NCBI RefSeq assembly: GCF_023707985.1
Contig: NZ_BRCF01000006.1
Location: forward strand, 62,001-126,000
DNA from: Sporosarcina sp. NCCP-2716
GTDB lineage: Bacteria > Bacillota > Bacilli > Bacillales_A > Planococcaceae
Reading direction: 5' to 3'
DNA length: 64,000 nt
Position 1 is the stretch's first letter. Each line of letters opens with the position of its first letter. Shown here piece after piece: positions 53,570 to 64,000 of the stretch. A program made the translations under genes and the position numbers. A model generated the notes under the pieces. That model was not told where the DNA came from and did not search any database. It was given only the letters and a program-made list of their open reading frames with translations.

Positions 53570-53884
53570 TCAGTTTTTGACGAGTTCCACGACAGTGCCG
53601 GTTTTGGCGTCGGCCGCAAACTCATACTGTTCCAGGATACCGTTGCGGATGCGCGAAATGCCGCCGCGGTAGACGTTCATCGAAATGACATTGTTAGTGA
53701 ACGGTTCGGTTTTCATGACAATCCAGGAGCCGTCGATCGGTCCCTCTTTTTTAAAGGCATCCTTGACCGTCTTCAATACTTGTTCAGCCGGGACAGTTGA
53801 GTTCGAACGCTCGATCGCTTCTTTCACTACTAATCCCGCAGCAGCTCCAGTGAGCACACCGGCTGCAAATTCTTTGAATTTCAT
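53570..53884 (-). CDS. Small PepSY-like envelope protein
   Basis: 104 residues. One N-terminal hydrophobic stretch (FAAGVLTGAAAGLVVKEAI) anchors it, then a PepSY-like alpha-beta unit: VLKTVKDAFKKEGPIDGSWIVMK...YRGGISRIRNGILEQYEFAADAKTGTVVEL. The DAKTG.V..L end is typical of PepSY domains. AAGGGGTG precedes ATG 53884. Function unknown, perhaps a peptidase-inhibitor-like domain. Confidence 0.65.
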   Translation of the reverse strand: MKFKEFAAGVLTGAAAGLVVKEAIERSNSTVPAEQVLKTVKDAFKKEGPIDGSWIVMKTEPFTNNVISMNVYRGGISRIRNGILEQYEFAADAKTGTVVELVKN

Positions 53885-53955
53885 ACTGACAGCACCCCTT
53901 GTTAGTCATTTTGATAAGTGTATCATACCATCCCCGTTTTGTATAAGCGAGACGC

Positions 53956-54195
53956 AGGGGGGAGAGGAGGGGGCTATTGCCCGGTTGACGCGCGTTGGGG
54001 GATTTTCGGTCACTAGGGGACGTCTCTATTGCCCGATGAAAGTGGGCACAGGAAATTTCGGTCACAAAGGGGTGTCCTTAGTGACCTGAGAAGGCATTTT
54101 CGTGGGAATCCGGTCACTAGGGCGTGCCCTTAGTGCCCGATGGAGACCTGCGAAACGATTCCAGGTCACTAGGACGACACCCTGCCGCCCCGCCC
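53956..54195. repeat. 52-bp tandem hairpin array, about 4.6 copies
   Basis: GGTCAC occurs at 54008, 54060, 54112 and 54164, exactly 52 bp apart; the preceding degenerate unit (TATTGCCCG at 53975 versus 54027) extends the array left. Each unit contains an imperfect palindrome of GGTCACTAGGG with CCCTTAGTGACC and a variable 25-base part. Together with about 100 bases of leader to the next gene it fills the gap 53885-54296. TACAAT at 54253-54258 is a likely -10 for the M42 gene. Confidence 0.85.
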
Positions 54196-54296
54196 CGCCG
54201 AAACTAGTTCGGGTCCCTAATTATACGGGTGGCATTCGCGACTGAATTGTTTTACAATACAGAGAGTACATCACTAATAGTGGGAGTGGGTTTTAG

Positions 54297-55370
54297 ATGA
54301 ATACCGAAACACTGAACATGTTCAAGACACTGACGGAACTCCCCGGAGCTCCCGGGAACGAATCGGCAGTACGCCGCTATATGCGCTCGGAACTTGAGAA
54401 ATATTCGGACGAAGTCATCCAGGACAATCTGGGAGGCATCTTCGGTGTCCGCAAAGGGCCGGAAGACAGCCCGAAAATCATGGTCGCCGGCCACATGGAC
54501 GAAGTCGGCTTCATGATCACCGGCATCACGGACAACGGCATGCTGCGCTTCCAGACGCTCGGCGGCTGGTGGAACCAGGTCATGCTGGCGCAGCGCGTGG
54601 AGATCATGACGGATAACGGAGTCGTGCCCGGCGTCATCGGATCCATCCCGCCGCATCTGCTGACAGACGAGCAGCGCGCGAAACCGATGGACGTGAAGAA
54701 CATGCTCATCGATATCGGTGCGGACGACGAAGCGGATGCGAAACGGATCGGTATCCGCCCGGGTCAGGCAGCCGTGCCGGTCTGCCCGTTCACGCCGATG
54801 GCCAATGAAAAGAAGATCATGGCGAAAGCGTGGGATAATCGTTACGGCTGCGGTCTGGCACTCGAACTGCTGAAAGAAGTGCACGGCACCGAACTGCCGA
54901 ACCGGCTCTACTCAGGCGCCAACGTCATGGAGGAAGTCGGCCTTCGCGGCGCGCAGGTTGCAGCGAACATGATCGATCCGGATCTGTTCTTCGCACTCGA
55001 TGCCAGTCCTGCGAACGATATGTCCGGCAGCAAGAAGGAATTCGGCCAACTCGGCAAAGGGACGCTGCTCCGCATCCTCGACCGCACGATGATCACCCAC
55101 CGCGGTCTGCGGGAGTTCATCCTCGATACAGCCGAGACGAACAAAATCCCTTATCAGTATTTCATCTCGCAGGGCGGGACGGATGCAGGGAAAGTCCACA
55201 TTGCGAACGAAGGCGTGCCGAGTGCTGTCATCGGAATCTGCTCGCGCTACATCCATACGTCATCCTCGATCATCCATACGGACGACTATGCAGCTGCGAA
55301 GGAGCTTCTCGTCAAGCTCGTCACGACATGCGACAGAACAACACTTGAGACGATCAAGCAGAACGTCTGA
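54297..55370 (+). CDS. ytoP: M42-family glutamyl-aminopeptidase/deblocking peptidase (YtoP)
   Basis: 357 residues. Metal ligands His in [10 protein letters not shown], Asp in [10 protein letters not shown], catalytic Glu pair in [11 protein letters not shown], Asp in ALDASPAND and His in [15 protein letters not shown]42 enzymes form dodecameric tetrahedral aminopeptidases and were earlier misnamed endoglucanases. GGGAGTGGG precedes ATG 54297. Monocistronic. Confidence 0.92.
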   Translation: MNTETLNMFKTLTELPGAPGNESAVRRYMRSELEKYSDEVIQDNLGGIFGVRKGPEDSPKIMVAGHMDEVGFMITGITDNGMLRFQTLGGWWNQVMLAQRVEIMTDNGVVPGVIGSIPPHLLTDEQRAKPMDVKNMLIDIGADDEADAKRIGIRPGQAAVPVCPFTPMANEKKIMAKAWDNRYGCGLALELLKEVHGTELPNRLYSGANVMEEVGLRGAQVAANMIDPDLFFALDASPANDMSGSKKEFGQLGKGTLLRILDRTMITHRGLREFILDTAETNKIPYQYFISQGGTDAGKVHIANEGVPSAVIGICSRYIHTSSSIIHTDDYAAAKELLVKLVTTCDRTTLETIKQNV

Positions 55371-55392
55371 CCGGTTGTATACCGGCAGGCCG

Positions 55393-55439
55393 AAAAGCAG
55401 TCATCCGGCAGGCAGTCCCTGCCGCTGACTGCTTTTTTT
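55393..55439 (+). terminator. Terminator of ytoP
   Basis: AAAAGCAGTCA pairs with TGACTGCTTTT, inner GGCAGG/CCTGCC helix, then T7. Confidence 0.85.
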
Positions 55440-55531
55440 GTGTTCACTGGCGATTGCCTCGGAGCAGATGGTTGCAGAGACGGAATCAGACAGCTAAACT
55501 AAACGTACTGCATGGAAATGGAGGAAGAAAT

Positions 55532-56050
55532 GTGATCAGCAAAAACAAATTCTTCATCGTGGCGGGACTGTCGGTGCTGCTTCTTGCAGCTTGCGGGCAA
55601 ACAGCGGAAGACGAGGCGGCCGCAGCTGTCCACAACGCAAGGGATGCCTTCGAGATGAACCGGAAACAGCCGACGGAAAAGACGCAAGACGTCGGATTCT
55701 ACAAACCGGCCGGCTGGAAAGCGGATGTCCGTCAGAACGACCATACGATCGTCCTGACGAAAGGCAAGCGCACGGTGACTGCCCAGTATGATCCGAACGC
55801 CAAAAAAGATTCCAAGGCGTACTATAACTTGCTGAGGACGGACGCGGCGCCGGAAATCCTGGCACAGGAAACGTTCAGCGATTCCGGGTCATTCGGTTTC
55901 ATCATTATCCGCAAGCAGAGTGATGAGCTCGCGGAAATCGTGGCCGGCTCTGGACCCGCGCAAGTCACTGCGATTGTCGGCAGGCACGATATTGAACCGG
56001 CTGCAGAACAGATGATGGAAATCGCCCGTTCCCTTGAGATCCAGCCATGA
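55532..56050 (+). CDS. Small lipoprotein, unknown function
   Basis: 172 residues from GTG 55532, after GGAGGAAG. Lipobox LLLAAC (Cys17). The exported part has one beta-rich domain: PAGWKADVRQNDHTIVLTKGKRTVTAQYDPNAKKD...GFIIIRKQSDELAEIVAGSGPAQVTAIVG. It precedes ytpQ by 27 bases, so may be in one operon with ytpQ-ytpR. Family not recognised. Confidence 0.7.
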   Translation: MISKNKFFIVAGLSVLLLAACGQTAEDEAAAAVHNARDAFEMNRKQPTEKTQDVGFYKPAGWKADVRQNDHTIVLTKGKRTVTAQYDPNAKKDSKAYYNLLRTDAAPEILAQETFSDSGSFGFIIIRKQSDELAEIVAGSGPAQVTAIVGRHDIEPAAEQMMEIARSLEIQP

Positions 56051-56077
56051 CACGGATAAGGCAGAGGAGTGGACAAG

Positions 56078-56896
56078 TTGAAATCTGAACAATTGGTGGA
56101 AGAACTGAAAAAGCGTCTGGCTCCGCTCGAGTTCGACTGGAAATTCGACAGGAAGGCGGACAAGGTGCGTCTTGAACATGCCGGATTGAAACAGGGGATG
56201 GATATCTCACTCCCTGAAATCATTGCGAAGTACGAACAGAAACAGGAAGCTGCAATCGATGAAGTTGTCTACACGATCCGCGAGACGTTCCGTGCGATGC
56301 AATCCGAAGAGCAGGAGGGCTTCGACAGGGAAGCGGTCATTTATCCGGTGATCCGGTCGACCTCCTTCCCGAGGGAATCCAAGGCGGGGAGCCCATTCCT
56401 CGTGAATAAGCATACCGCGGAGACGGCTGTCTATTACGCGCTCGATCAGGGCACGACATATCGGCTGATCGATGAGAGCATGCTTCCGGACCTTGGAAAA
56501 ACAGCTCAGGAAATCGCGGAAGCGGCGCTGTTCAACGTGCGTAAACTGCCGACATCGGTGAAAGAGGATGACGTGGCGGACAACCGTTATTATTTCCTCA
56601 ACTGCAATGACGGCTACGATGCAAGCCGTATCCTCAACGCTGCGTTCCTGAAGGAGATGGCGGAACGGGTGGAAGGCCATATGACCGTGTCTGTCCCTCA
56701 CCAGGATGTCCTGATCATCGGAGACATCCGGAACGATACGGGGTATGATGTATTGGCGCAGATGACGATGCATTTCTTCACGGTCGGCAGTGTGCCGATC
56801 ACGTCACTGTCTTTCCTCTATAATGAAGGGGAACTGGAACCGATTTTCATTATGGCGAAAAACCGGCCGGCAAGAAAGGGAGAGAACAAGAAATGA
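56078..56896 (+). CDS. ytpQ: DUF1444 protein (YtpQ)
   Basis: About 272 residues. DUF1444 hallmarks: FDREAVIYPVIRSTSFP near the middle, VYYALDQGTTYRLIDE, and LPTSVKEDDVADNRYYFLNCNDGYDASRIL. TTG 56078 is preferred because GAGGAG (56064-56069) lies eight bases upstream; GTG 56069 overlaps that site. Its end overlaps ytpR by four bases (ATGA). Cytoplasmic; function unknown although widely conserved in Bacilli. Confidence 0.87.
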   Translation: MKSEQLVEELKKRLAPLEFDWKFDRKADKVRLEHAGLKQGMDISLPEIIAKYEQKQEAAIDEVVYTIRETFRAMQSEEQEGFDREAVIYPVIRSTSFPRESKAGSPFLVNKHTAETAVYYALDQGTTYRLIDESMLPDLGKTAQEIAEAALFNVRKLPTSVKEDDVADNRYYFLNCNDGYDASRILNAAFLKEMAERVEGHMTVSVPHQDVLIIGDIRNDTGYDVLAQMTMHFFTVGSVPITSLSFLYNEGELEPIFIMAKNRPARKGENKK

Positions 56897-57498
56897 ATGT
56901 ATTCATGAACCAACATGGCGTCGGTGATGTGCTGATGGCGCAGCTGACGACAGAGCGTCCGGAGCGGACAGCGATTGAAACGAAAGGGGACGCAACCCTG
57001 ATCAAGAATGCGGAGAACGGGGAAGTAATTGCTTTCAACCTGTTCCGCGCAGCACACTATATCGGTGCGCTGGAAGATGGACCTGTTGAACTGACGCCGA
57101 AGCTCGTCAGCAAAATCCAGGAGGCGCTGGCGGAGAACGATGCAGCAGTCGAACTGGATGTCGACTTCAGCCCGAAATTCGTCGTCGGCCATGTCCTGAC
57201 GAAAGAGAAGCACCCGAATGCCGACAAATTGAACATTTGCACGGTGGATATCGGCGGTGACACGCTGCAGATCGTCTGCGGTGCACCGAATGTCGATGAA
57301 GACCAGAAAGTGGTCGTTGCGAAAGTCGGGGCTGTCATGCCGTCCGGAATGGTGATCCGTGACGCGGAACTCCGCGGTGTCCCGTCGTCAGGGATGATCT
57401 GTTCCGCACGTGAGCTCGATCTGCCGGATGCACCTGCTGAAAAAGGGATACTCGTACTGCCGGCAGATGCCGTGACGGGAACCGCGTTCACCCACTGA
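56893..57498 (+). CDS. ytpR: tRNA-binding (EMAP/PheT N-terminal-like) protein YtpR
   Basis: 201 residues. N-terminal domain (1-90) and a C-terminal OB-fold tRNA-binding domain: FSPKFVVGHVLTKEKHPNADKLNICTVDIGGDTLQIVCGAPNV...PSSGMICSARELDL, as in PheT and Trbp111. It probably binds tRNA or an RNA-like ligand; exact role unknown. Translationally coupled to ytpQ. Followed by a terminator. Confidence 0.9.
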   Translation: MNVFMNQHGVGDVLMAQLTTERPERTAIETKGDATLIKNAENGEVIAFNLFRAAHYIGALEDGPVELTPKLVSKIQEALAENDAAVELDVDFSPKFVVGHVLTKEKHPNADKLNICTVDIGGDTLQIVCGAPNVDEDQKVVVAKVGAVMPSGMVIRDAELRGVPSSGMICSARELDLPDAPAEKGILVLPADAVTGTAFTH

Positions 57499-57507
57499 TC
57501 CATCTGT

Positions 57508-57557
57508 AAGACTGCCCGAAAAGTCACGGACCGTGATTGTTTCGGGCAGTCTTTTTT
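57508..57557 (+). terminator. Terminator after ytpR
   Basis: AAGACTGCCCGAA pairs with TTCGGGCAGTCTT; CACGGACCGTG forms an inner hairpin; T6 follows. Confidence 0.85.
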
Positions 57558-57652
57558 GACCGCGGATTTCCTGATCCAGCCAGTGGAGCTGTGTCCGCCG
57601 GTCCGTTGTGCATGTCATATGTCACCAGTTTGTGCCGAAAACAGATGTCCAT

Positions 57653-57682
57653 TTGATTTTATCAGTGATTTCCTGCTAAAAT
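57653..57682 (+). promoter_or_regulatory. SigA promoter of sftA
   Basis: TTGATT (57653-57658), 18 bases, TAAAAT (57677-57682), about 30 bases before the GTG start. Confidence 0.5.
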
Positions 57683-57711
57683 AGGATGATTGAATTGAAA
57701 AGAGTGATAGA

Positions 57712-60573
57712 GTGAGCTGGTTGAAAAAAACAATGGGGCGCTTGTTCAACTCGCAGCCGGACCAAACGACCGACGAGTCCTCGAACAGCCCGCAAATTGA
57801 AAATCATACTGACGAAAACGAAACGCCGCAGCGGCCTGCTTTCCGCTTCCCGATGATCACGGATGCAGAAATCTACGGATGGGAAGAAGAGACGGAACAG
57901 GAGAGGGCGACGGACCATCGATTGCCACTGATTTCGGAAGAGGCATCCTTTGAACGAGCAACCCCCCTCCGTGAAAACAAACGATGGCCTGCTGAACAGC
58001 CGATCGGTGAGATCCACCGTGCCGGCAGCAGACAAAAATACAAGGAAACTCCGGAAGTCCAGCCGCCAGCCCGCCGTACGCCGGCTGCACCGGTAAACAG
58101 GACAGAGTCCAAGCCACCGCAGAAGCCAAGCGACAAACGAATACATACACCATTCAAGCCGACGGAAGTGCCGTCGCCGGTCTACGGCTTCTCCAAGCCA
58201 AAACTGCCGGCACCGCGCGTCAGGCAGAAGATGGTGGAACACGAAATCCCGATGTCGGACGTCCGACAGCCTGTAAAGAAAGCCCCAGACACAGAAACAT
58301 CAGCTCCGGAAGAGCACGTGATTGCTTCCCATACAGACAAACCGGAAGCCGGGAAATCCGGACTTCCTGTTCAGCCTGTTCATGCACAGGTGACAGAACA
58401 GCAGCATCGTACAGATGAAGCGCTGCTGGACACGATCCAGACTGCAGAATGGGTGGAAGAGGAGCATGGGAACGGGGATTCGCCGGAAGAATTGAAAGCT
58501 GGTCCTGAGCTCGTTTCCATGCATGAACCTGGACTTGTTGGTGAATCCTATCCGGAATTTGGTAAAAGCTTTGTTTCCGAAGCGAAACCTGATCATGAGT
58601 CCGAATCTGTTCCCGAACCCGGTCAGGAGACGGAACTACAAGCGGAACCTGAACCTGTAATTATCGTTTCAGATGAAACCGCAGCAGCGGCGGAACCGTT
58701 ATCCGCAATGGAACATGGATTTGAAACTGCAGATGAGATCACGGATGACACAGAGCCCGGAGCCGAACTGATTCTGCCTGCTGAATCTGCCGGAGAGCAT
58801 ACCGATGAAACAGCGGAGCGGCAGGAAAAGATCGTGCCGTTCAATGTGCTGATGCTCAAATCCGACAAAGAGAAACTGCGGGGGATGAACAGCATGCCGC
58901 CGCCGATTGTGAAAAAGGAACCGGTACAGCCTCCTGCTGTCGCGACGCACATGTCCGAACCGGCGAGAGCAGCTGCAAGGCGCATGGCTGCGCCGGAAAT
59001 CGCTGTATCTCCAGAAAAGGAACAGCCGGCATCTGCCATCGCAGTTGCGGTTGCCGAAGAACGTGAACCGGCAACTAACGACGCAGCTGAAGCGCATATC
59101 GGAGAAGACAGTCCAGAGCCGGTGCATACCGAAGAAGAACCGCTTCTTCACTACGTGTACCCGTCCATGGATGACTTGCTGCCGCCTGAAACCCAGCAGG
59201 AAGATACGGAATGGCTCGCTTCCCAGTCGGAGAAATTAGTGGAAGCATTATCCCATTTTTCGGTGCGGGCGGATATATTGGAAGCGGTGCAGGGCCCGAC
59301 AGTCACCCGTTTCGAACTGACGGTCGGCTTCGGCACGAAAGTGAGCAAAGTGCGCAACTTGACGGATGACTTGAAACTGGCGCTTGCCGCTGAAGATATC
59401 CGCATCCAGGCACCGATTCCCGGAACAAGTTCGATCGGTATCGAGATCCCGAACCGGACGACGCGCCCGGTGCGTATCTCTGAGGTGATCGGGACGGAAC
59501 AGTTCACTGAATCGGACTCTCCTCTTGAAGCGGTCCTCGGACTCAGCCTGACAGGGGAGCCTGTCACGCTCGATCTGCGGAAGATGCCGCACGGGATGAT
59601 TGCCGGCGCCACAGGTTCCGGTAAATCGGTATGCATCAACTCCATTCTCGTGAGCCTGCTGTACAAAGCGTCGCCCGCTGAAGTGAAACTGTTGCTGATC
59701 GATCCGAAGATGGTGGAACTGGCTCCGTTCAACGGAGTCCCTCACCTGATCAGCCCGGTCATCACGGATGTCAAAGCAGCGACGGCCGCGCTGAAATGGG
59801 CGGTGGACGAGATGGAACGCCGTTATGAACTGTTCGCCCATGCCGGCGCGCGCAACATCGAACGTTATAACCAAATGGCGGAAGAGAGCCGCAAATTCTC
59901 GCTGAAAATGCCTTATTTGCTCATCGTGATCGACGAACTGGCGGATCTTATGATGGTCGCGCCGGCTGACGTGGAAGTTTCGATTAGCCGGATCGCCCAG
60001 AAAGCCAGGGCCTGCGGAATCCATCTGATCATTGCGACACAGCGGCCGAGTGTGGACGTCATCACCGGAATCATCAAAGCGAACATCCCGACCCGGATTG
60101 CGTTCGCCGTATCGTCACAAGTCGATTCCCGCACCATCATCGACGGTGCAGGCGCGGAAAGGCTGCTCGGACGGGGCGACATGCTCTATATCGGCAACGG
60201 ACAATCGTCCGCAGTCCGGCTGCAGGGCACGTTCGTCACGGATGATGAAATCGAGCAGATCATCGAGCATGTCAAAAACGAAGCGTCCCCTGAGTACTTG
60301 TTCGGGCAGGAGGATTTGCTGGCGGCGGTGGTCGAGGAAGAAGAAACCGATCCGCTGTTCGTCCAGGCCTGCACGTTCATCATCGAACAGGGAAGTGCAT
60401 CGACGTCGCTCCTGCAGCGGCATTTCAGCATCGGCTACAACCGTGCTGCGAAACTGATGGACCGCATGGAGACACACGGGTTCATCTCCGAACAGCGGGG
60501 AAGCCGTCCGCGGGATGTCTATGTGACCCAAGCGGACCTGGATGCATTTCTGAATCCGGTGCCTGACGCATAA
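57712..60573 (+). CDS. sftA: Soluble FtsK-like DNA translocase SftA
   Basis: 953 residues from GTG 57712. No transmembrane helices, unlike SpoIIIE/FtsK. Residues ~1-480 are a long, acidic, Glu/Pro/Ala-rich linker of low complexity. The motor domain has Walker [10 protein letters not shown] (residue ~630), Walker [14 protein letters not shown], and the C-terminal gamma winged helix ([28 protein letters not shown]) that reads polar DNA sequences. SftA clears chromosomal DNA from the closing septum. Monocistronic with its own promoter; murC follows after 70 bases. Confidence 0.93.
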   Translation: MSWLKKTMGRLFNSQPDQTTDESSNSPQIENHTDENETPQRPAFRFPMITDAEIYGWEEETEQERATDHRLPLISEEASFERATPLRENKRWPAEQPIGEIHRAGSRQKYKETPEVQPPARRTPAAPVNRTESKPPQKPSDKRIHTPFKPTEVPSPVYGFSKPKLPAPRVRQKMVEHEIPMSDVRQPVKKAPDTETSAPEEHVIASHTDKPEAGKSGLPVQPVHAQVTEQQHRTDEALLDTIQTAEWVEEEHGNGDSPEELKAGPELVSMHEPGLVGESYPEFGKSFVSEAKPDHESESVPEPGQETELQAEPEPVIIVSDETAAAAEPLSAMEHGFETADEITDDTEPGAELILPAESAGEHTDETAERQEKIVPFNVLMLKSDKEKLRGMNSMPPPIVKKEPVQPPAVATHMSEPARAAARRMAAPEIAVSPEKEQPASAIAVAVAEEREPATNDAAEAHIGEDSPEPVHTEEEPLLHYVYPSMDDLLPPETQQEDTEWLASQSEKLVEALSHFSVRADILEAVQGPTVTRFELTVGFGTKVSKVRNLTDDLKLALAAEDIRIQAPIPGTSSIGIEIPNRTTRPVRISEVIGTEQFTESDSPLEAVLGLSLTGEPVTLDLRKMPHGMIAGATGSGKSVCINSILVSLLYKASPAEVKLLLIDPKMVELAPFNGVPHLISPVITDVKAATAALKWAVDEMERRYELFAHAGARNIERYNQMAEESRKFSLKMPYLLIVIDELADLMMVAPADVEVSISRIAQKARACGIHLIIATQRPSVDVITGIIKANIPTRIAFAVSSQVDSRTIIDGAGAERLLGRGDMLYIGNGQSSAVRLQGTFVTDDEIEQIIEHVKNEASPEYLFGQEDLLAAVVEEEETDPLFVQACTFIIEQGSASTSLLQRHFSIGYNRAAKLMDRMETHGFISEQRGSRPRDVYVTQADLDAFLNPVPDA

Positions 60574-60643
60574 GATAGAAGGCATGACTGATATATTGAA
60601 AAGAACGATTTTAGGGAACAAGCTGCTCCCAGGAGGTTGCACA

Positions 60644-61957
60644 ATGACTAAATATCATTTCACAGGGATCAAAGGCTCAGGAATGAGCTCCCTTGCTCAA
60701 ATTTTGCATGACGCGTCCAACGAAGTCCAAGGTTCCGACGTGGAAAAACACTTCTTCACGGAAGATCCGCTTCACGCGCGTTCCATTAACGTGCTGCCTT
60801 TCAGCGCAGACAATATTACGAAGGAAATGACAGTCATCGCGGGCAACGCTTTTCCCGATTCACACCCGGAAATCGTCCGGGCGAAGGAAATCGGCGCAAC
60901 CGTGATCCGCTACCACGATTTCCTGGCAGACTATATGAAGAAGTCGACGTCGATCGCAGTGACAGGTACGCATGGCAAAACGTCGACGACGGGGCTCCTC
61001 GCCCACGTCCTGTCCGGTTTCGAACCGATCTCGTATCTGATCGGCGACGGCACGGGAAAGGGAGTGAAGGACAGTCCGTTCTTCGTCTTCGAATCGTGTG
61101 AATACAAGCGTCATTTCCTTGCGTATGAACCGGATTACGCCATAATCACGAACATCGATTACGACCATCCGGACTATTTCGAAGACATGGAAGATGTCCT
61201 GGACGCGTTCGGTGAAATGGCGTCGAATGTCAAGAAAGCGATCATTGCGTGCGGCGACGATGTGAACTGCCAGGCCATTCAGGCGAATGTGCCGGTTGTG
61301 CTGTACGGTCTCGCGAAGAGCAACGATTTCAGCGCAGCCAACATTGAAAAGACGGCTGCCGGCACGAAATTCGATGTGTTCGTCCGGAACGAGTTCTACC
61401 ATTCGTTCATGATCCCTATGCCGGGTGACCATGCCGTGAAAAATGCATTGGCCGTGATCGCCCTCTGCCAGTATGAAGGGCTCGATCCGGAAGTGGTTGC
61501 AGAACGGCTGAAGACCTTTACAGGCGTCAAGAGACGCTTCACGGAAATCGAGACGGACGGAGCAGTTCTGATCGACGACTATGCGCATCACCCGACAGAA
61601 ATCCGTGCAACATTGGAATCTGCGCGCCAGAAATACCCGGATCGCGAAGTCATCGCCGTCTTCCAGCCGCATACATTCACGCGGACAGCAGCGCTTCTCG
61701 ATGAATTCGCAGAAAGCCTGAAGGAAGCGGACCTCGTCTATCTTTGTGATATTTTCGGTTCAGCCCGTGAAAAAACAGGGAATCTGACGGTGGATGACCT
61801 GGCCGCTAAAATCCCGGGGGCATGCCACCTGACAATCGAAGCTATCGACGCACTCGACGGACACGATGGTGCGGTCTTCCTCTTCATGGGAGCCGGGGAT
61901 GTCCAGAAGTATTTAACTGCCTACCAGCAGCACAGCGCAGCAAAAAAGACAGTCTGA
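60644..61957 (+). CDS. murC: UDP-N-acetylmuramate-L-alanine ligase
   Basis: 437 residues from ATG 60644, seven bases after AGGAGG; the longer start at 60584 is rejected. P-loop [11 protein letters not shown] (residue ~107), N-terminal [13 protein letters not shown], and the C-terminal [15 protein letters not shown] motif. Adds L-alanine to UDP-MurNAc, the first peptide step of peptidoglycan. The terminator hairpin contains its stop codon. Confidence 0.96.
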   Translation: MTKYHFTGIKGSGMSSLAQILHDASNEVQGSDVEKHFFTEDPLHARSINVLPFSADNITKEMTVIAGNAFPDSHPEIVRAKEIGATVIRYHDFLADYMKKSTSIAVTGTHGKTSTTGLLAHVLSGFEPISYLIGDGTGKGVKDSPFFVFESCEYKRHFLAYEPDYAIITNIDYDHPDYFEDMEDVLDAFGEMASNVKKAIIACGDDVNCQAIQANVPVVLYGLAKSNDFSAANIEKTAAGTKFDVFVRNEFYHSFMIPMPGDHAVKNALAVIALCQYEGLDPEVVAERLKTFTGVKRRFTEIETDGAVLIDDYAHHPTEIRATLESARQKYPDREVIAVFQPHTFTRTAALLDEFAESLKEADLVYLCDIFGSAREKTGNLTVDDLAAKIPGACHLTIEAIDALDGHDGAVFLFMGAGDVQKYLTAYQQHSAAKKTV

Positions 61958-61979
61958 TCATAATGATCAGGCTGTTTTG
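61949..61979 (+). terminator. Terminator containing the murC stop codon
   Basis: A 12-bp stem ACAGTCTGATCA with TGATCAGGCTGT (one G-U), loop TAA, then TTTT. The TGA stop is at 61955-61957 in the left arm. Confidence 0.75.
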
Positions 61980-62041
61980 CGTGTATCAGGCGGACAGGAA
62001 GGGAAATCCCCATTTTTGTCGAAGAGGAGAAGGAGGCCGGA

Positions 62042-62067
62042 GTTTAGCTTGGAGACAGGCAGGGTAA
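62042..62067 (+). promoter_or_regulatory. SigB promoter of ytxH
   Basis: GTTTAG (62042-62047), 14 bases, GGGTAA (62062-62067); 10 of 12 positions fit the SigB consensus. In B. subtilis the ytxGHJ operon is SigB- and SigH-dependent. About 160 bases of untranslated leader follow, containing only an imperfect hairpin (GAAGGTCC..GGGTCCTTC, about 62125-62157). Confidence 0.65.
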
Positions 62068-62226
62068 ATGTACACATACAAAGCGGACTGAGAGGAGTGA
62101 AACAATCGATCTGTTGTACATAGAAGGTCCGGCACCGATCAAATCGGGTCCTTCGTCACGACAGAGAGCAGCAGTTCAGCATCTGCATCAGACTAAACAG
62201 GCAACTTACCCAGAGGAGGAACGCAA

Positions 62227-63240
<1,014 letters not shown>

Positions 63241-63242
63241 AC

Positions 63243-63283
63243 AAAAGCCATCCAGCGCATACTCTGCGCCGGATGGCTTTTTT
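63243..63283. terminator. Bidirectional terminator after ytxH
   Basis: AAAAGCCATCC pairs with GGATGGCTTTT, inner CGCAT/TGCG part, followed by T6. Confidence 0.85.
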
Positions 63284-63297
63284 AGTCATAGGTTACA

Positions 63298-64000
63298 TCA
63301 GGACAGGACAATTTCAAGACGGTCTCCGCCGAACAGCTCATCCGTGAACTGGATCGGTTCGCCGTTGCGCAAGAGCCGGTAGGAAGAAGCCGATCCAGCC
63401 GGCAGCTGATAATCGATGAACCCGAAGACATCGCTGAACCGGATCGGCTGCGTATCTGCGGGGGAGACGTTCAGCCGATCGTCTTCTGCGACCAGTGTCG
63501 ACAGATCGGCCGGCTGTCCGTTCACGGTCACCGTGAACCGCGGCTTCGTGATCGTCACCGTCTCGTCATTGAACGTGACCGTCACCTGTTCGGTCAGGCG
63601 GACCCCGAGCTCTGCCGCAATATCGGAAACGGCAGGACGCGCGCCGGCCTGATAGCCGATCCGATCGCCATCCTGCACGGCTGCCGACAGCGAGACAGGA
63701 AGTCCATTCCGAGTGAGTTCAGGTGTTGCGAGTTTGACGGGGACCCTTTTCCCGTTAAGCGTGATGGCCTGCACGGAACCGGACGCCGGTATCACGCCAG
63801 CAGCATGCAGCGCATCCCGTACTGTCGTCTGCTGGCGGATTTCGATGTCATCCCGGTCTTCGATCTCACTATCCAGACTTCCCGGCTCCCCGTTCACCGA
63901 CACTTCAGTCGTGAGAGTGACAGGCACATCGTTGACGGCAGCCTGGACAGGAGCCGCGTCAAGACCTGCTGCCTCTCTGATCGTGGCGGCCGCTCTCTGA
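63298..64000 (-). CDS. C-terminal part of a large repeat protein, truncated by window edge
   Basis: The minus-strand frame stays open to the window end, so the start is outside; the GTG at 63927 is internal. About 234 residues are visible, with at least five repeats of a 40-60-residue beta-rich unit each marked by V-N-G/D-x-P-x-x-L: VNDVPVTL, VNGEPGSL, NGLPVSL, VNGQPADL, NGEPIQF. The segment DDRLNVSP/GDRIGYQ/GDRLEIVL recurs. This may be the C-terminal region of the FtsA/PilM-like proteins of Bacillales, but that is a guess. No transmembrane segment is visible. Confidence 0.6.
   Translation of the reverse strand, partial: QRAAATIREAAGLDAAPVQAAVNDVPVTLTTEVSVNGEPGSLDSEIEDRDDIEIRQQTTVRDALHAAGVIPASGSVQAITLNGKRVPVKLATPELTRNGLPVSLSAAVQDGDRIGYQAGARPAVSDIAAELGVRLTEQVTVTFNDETVTITKPRFTVTVNGQPADLSTLVAEDDRLNVSPADTQPIRFSDVFGFIDYQLPAGSASSYRLLRNGEPIQFTDELFGGDRLEIVLS

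Noticed and set aside
53956..54195. CRISPR-like array (27-base palindromic repeats with 25-base variable parts)
   Set aside because: Repeats differ in several positions from unit to unit, the variable parts are partly related to each other, and no cas gene is in the window.
62097..62123. Eight-codon leader peptide in the ytxH leader
   Set aside because: The GTG overlaps its own GAGGAG site and the peptide has no regulatory codon bias or attenuator-like structure after it.

Overview
The window reads as one chromosomal segment of a moderately high-GC member of the Bacillales, most likely Planococcaceae (a Bhargavaea/Sporosarcina-type organism). Evidence: strong Shine-Dalgarno sites with many TTG and GTG starts, a leuS T-box, SigB-, MntR- and WalR-type sites, and a gene order from about 40 kb to 63 kb that resembles the Bacillus subtilis yt* region (yttB, leuS, ytfP, ytgP, ytzG, ytzE, dat, trmB, ytnP, ytoP, ytpQ, ytpR, sftA, murC, ytxH). 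The genus is inference. A CotF-type coat protein and a SleL/YaaH-type cortex enzyme with a SigE-like promoter point to sporulation ancestry. No rRNA, tRNA, CRISPR array or intact mobile element was recognised.

Layout. 0-2 kb: TetR regulator, its operator and a paired SMR efflux pump, then an RluA-type pseudouridine synthase. 2-9 kb: divergent spore genes, glutamate dehydrogenase, argG, a 20-bp tandem repeat array, a PhnA-type zinc-ribbon protein and rlmN. 9-15 kb: SigB-type stress protein, then a two-component system with a SCO protein facing a tandem YtkA lipoprotein, probably a copper or cytochrome-oxidase maturation module. 15-16 kb: a decayed insertion element between two copies of one terminator hairpin. 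16-24 kb: pepF, small metabolic genes, a glutamate/aspartate symporter, YitT protein, betaine transporter and a PPP phosphatase. 25-28 kb: manganese ABC importer with three MntR-like boxes. 28-32.4 kb: sbcD-sbcC. 32.5-37.6 kb: brnQ, ArsR-SulP operon, GntR regulator, LysM-3D cell-wall protein with a WalR box. 37.7-42.8 kb: SDR, tRNA-modifying pair mnmL-mnmM (ytqA-ytqB), MFS exporter, scoAB.

42.8-64 kb: T-box-controlled leuS, ytfP, ytgP-ytzG, ytzE, dat, a degenerate NERD protein, trmB, ytnP, a 52-bp hairpin repeat array, M42 peptidase, lipoprotein-ytpQ-ytpR, sftA, murC, a SigB-controlled ytxH with LEA-like 11-mers and a huge Asn/Ser tract, and a partial repeat protein running off the right end.

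The most unusual non-genic structures are the two fixed-period repeat arrays (7221-7410, 53956-54195), the element at 15006-15993 with its duplicated flanking hairpin, and several intrinsic terminators that overlap stop codons.
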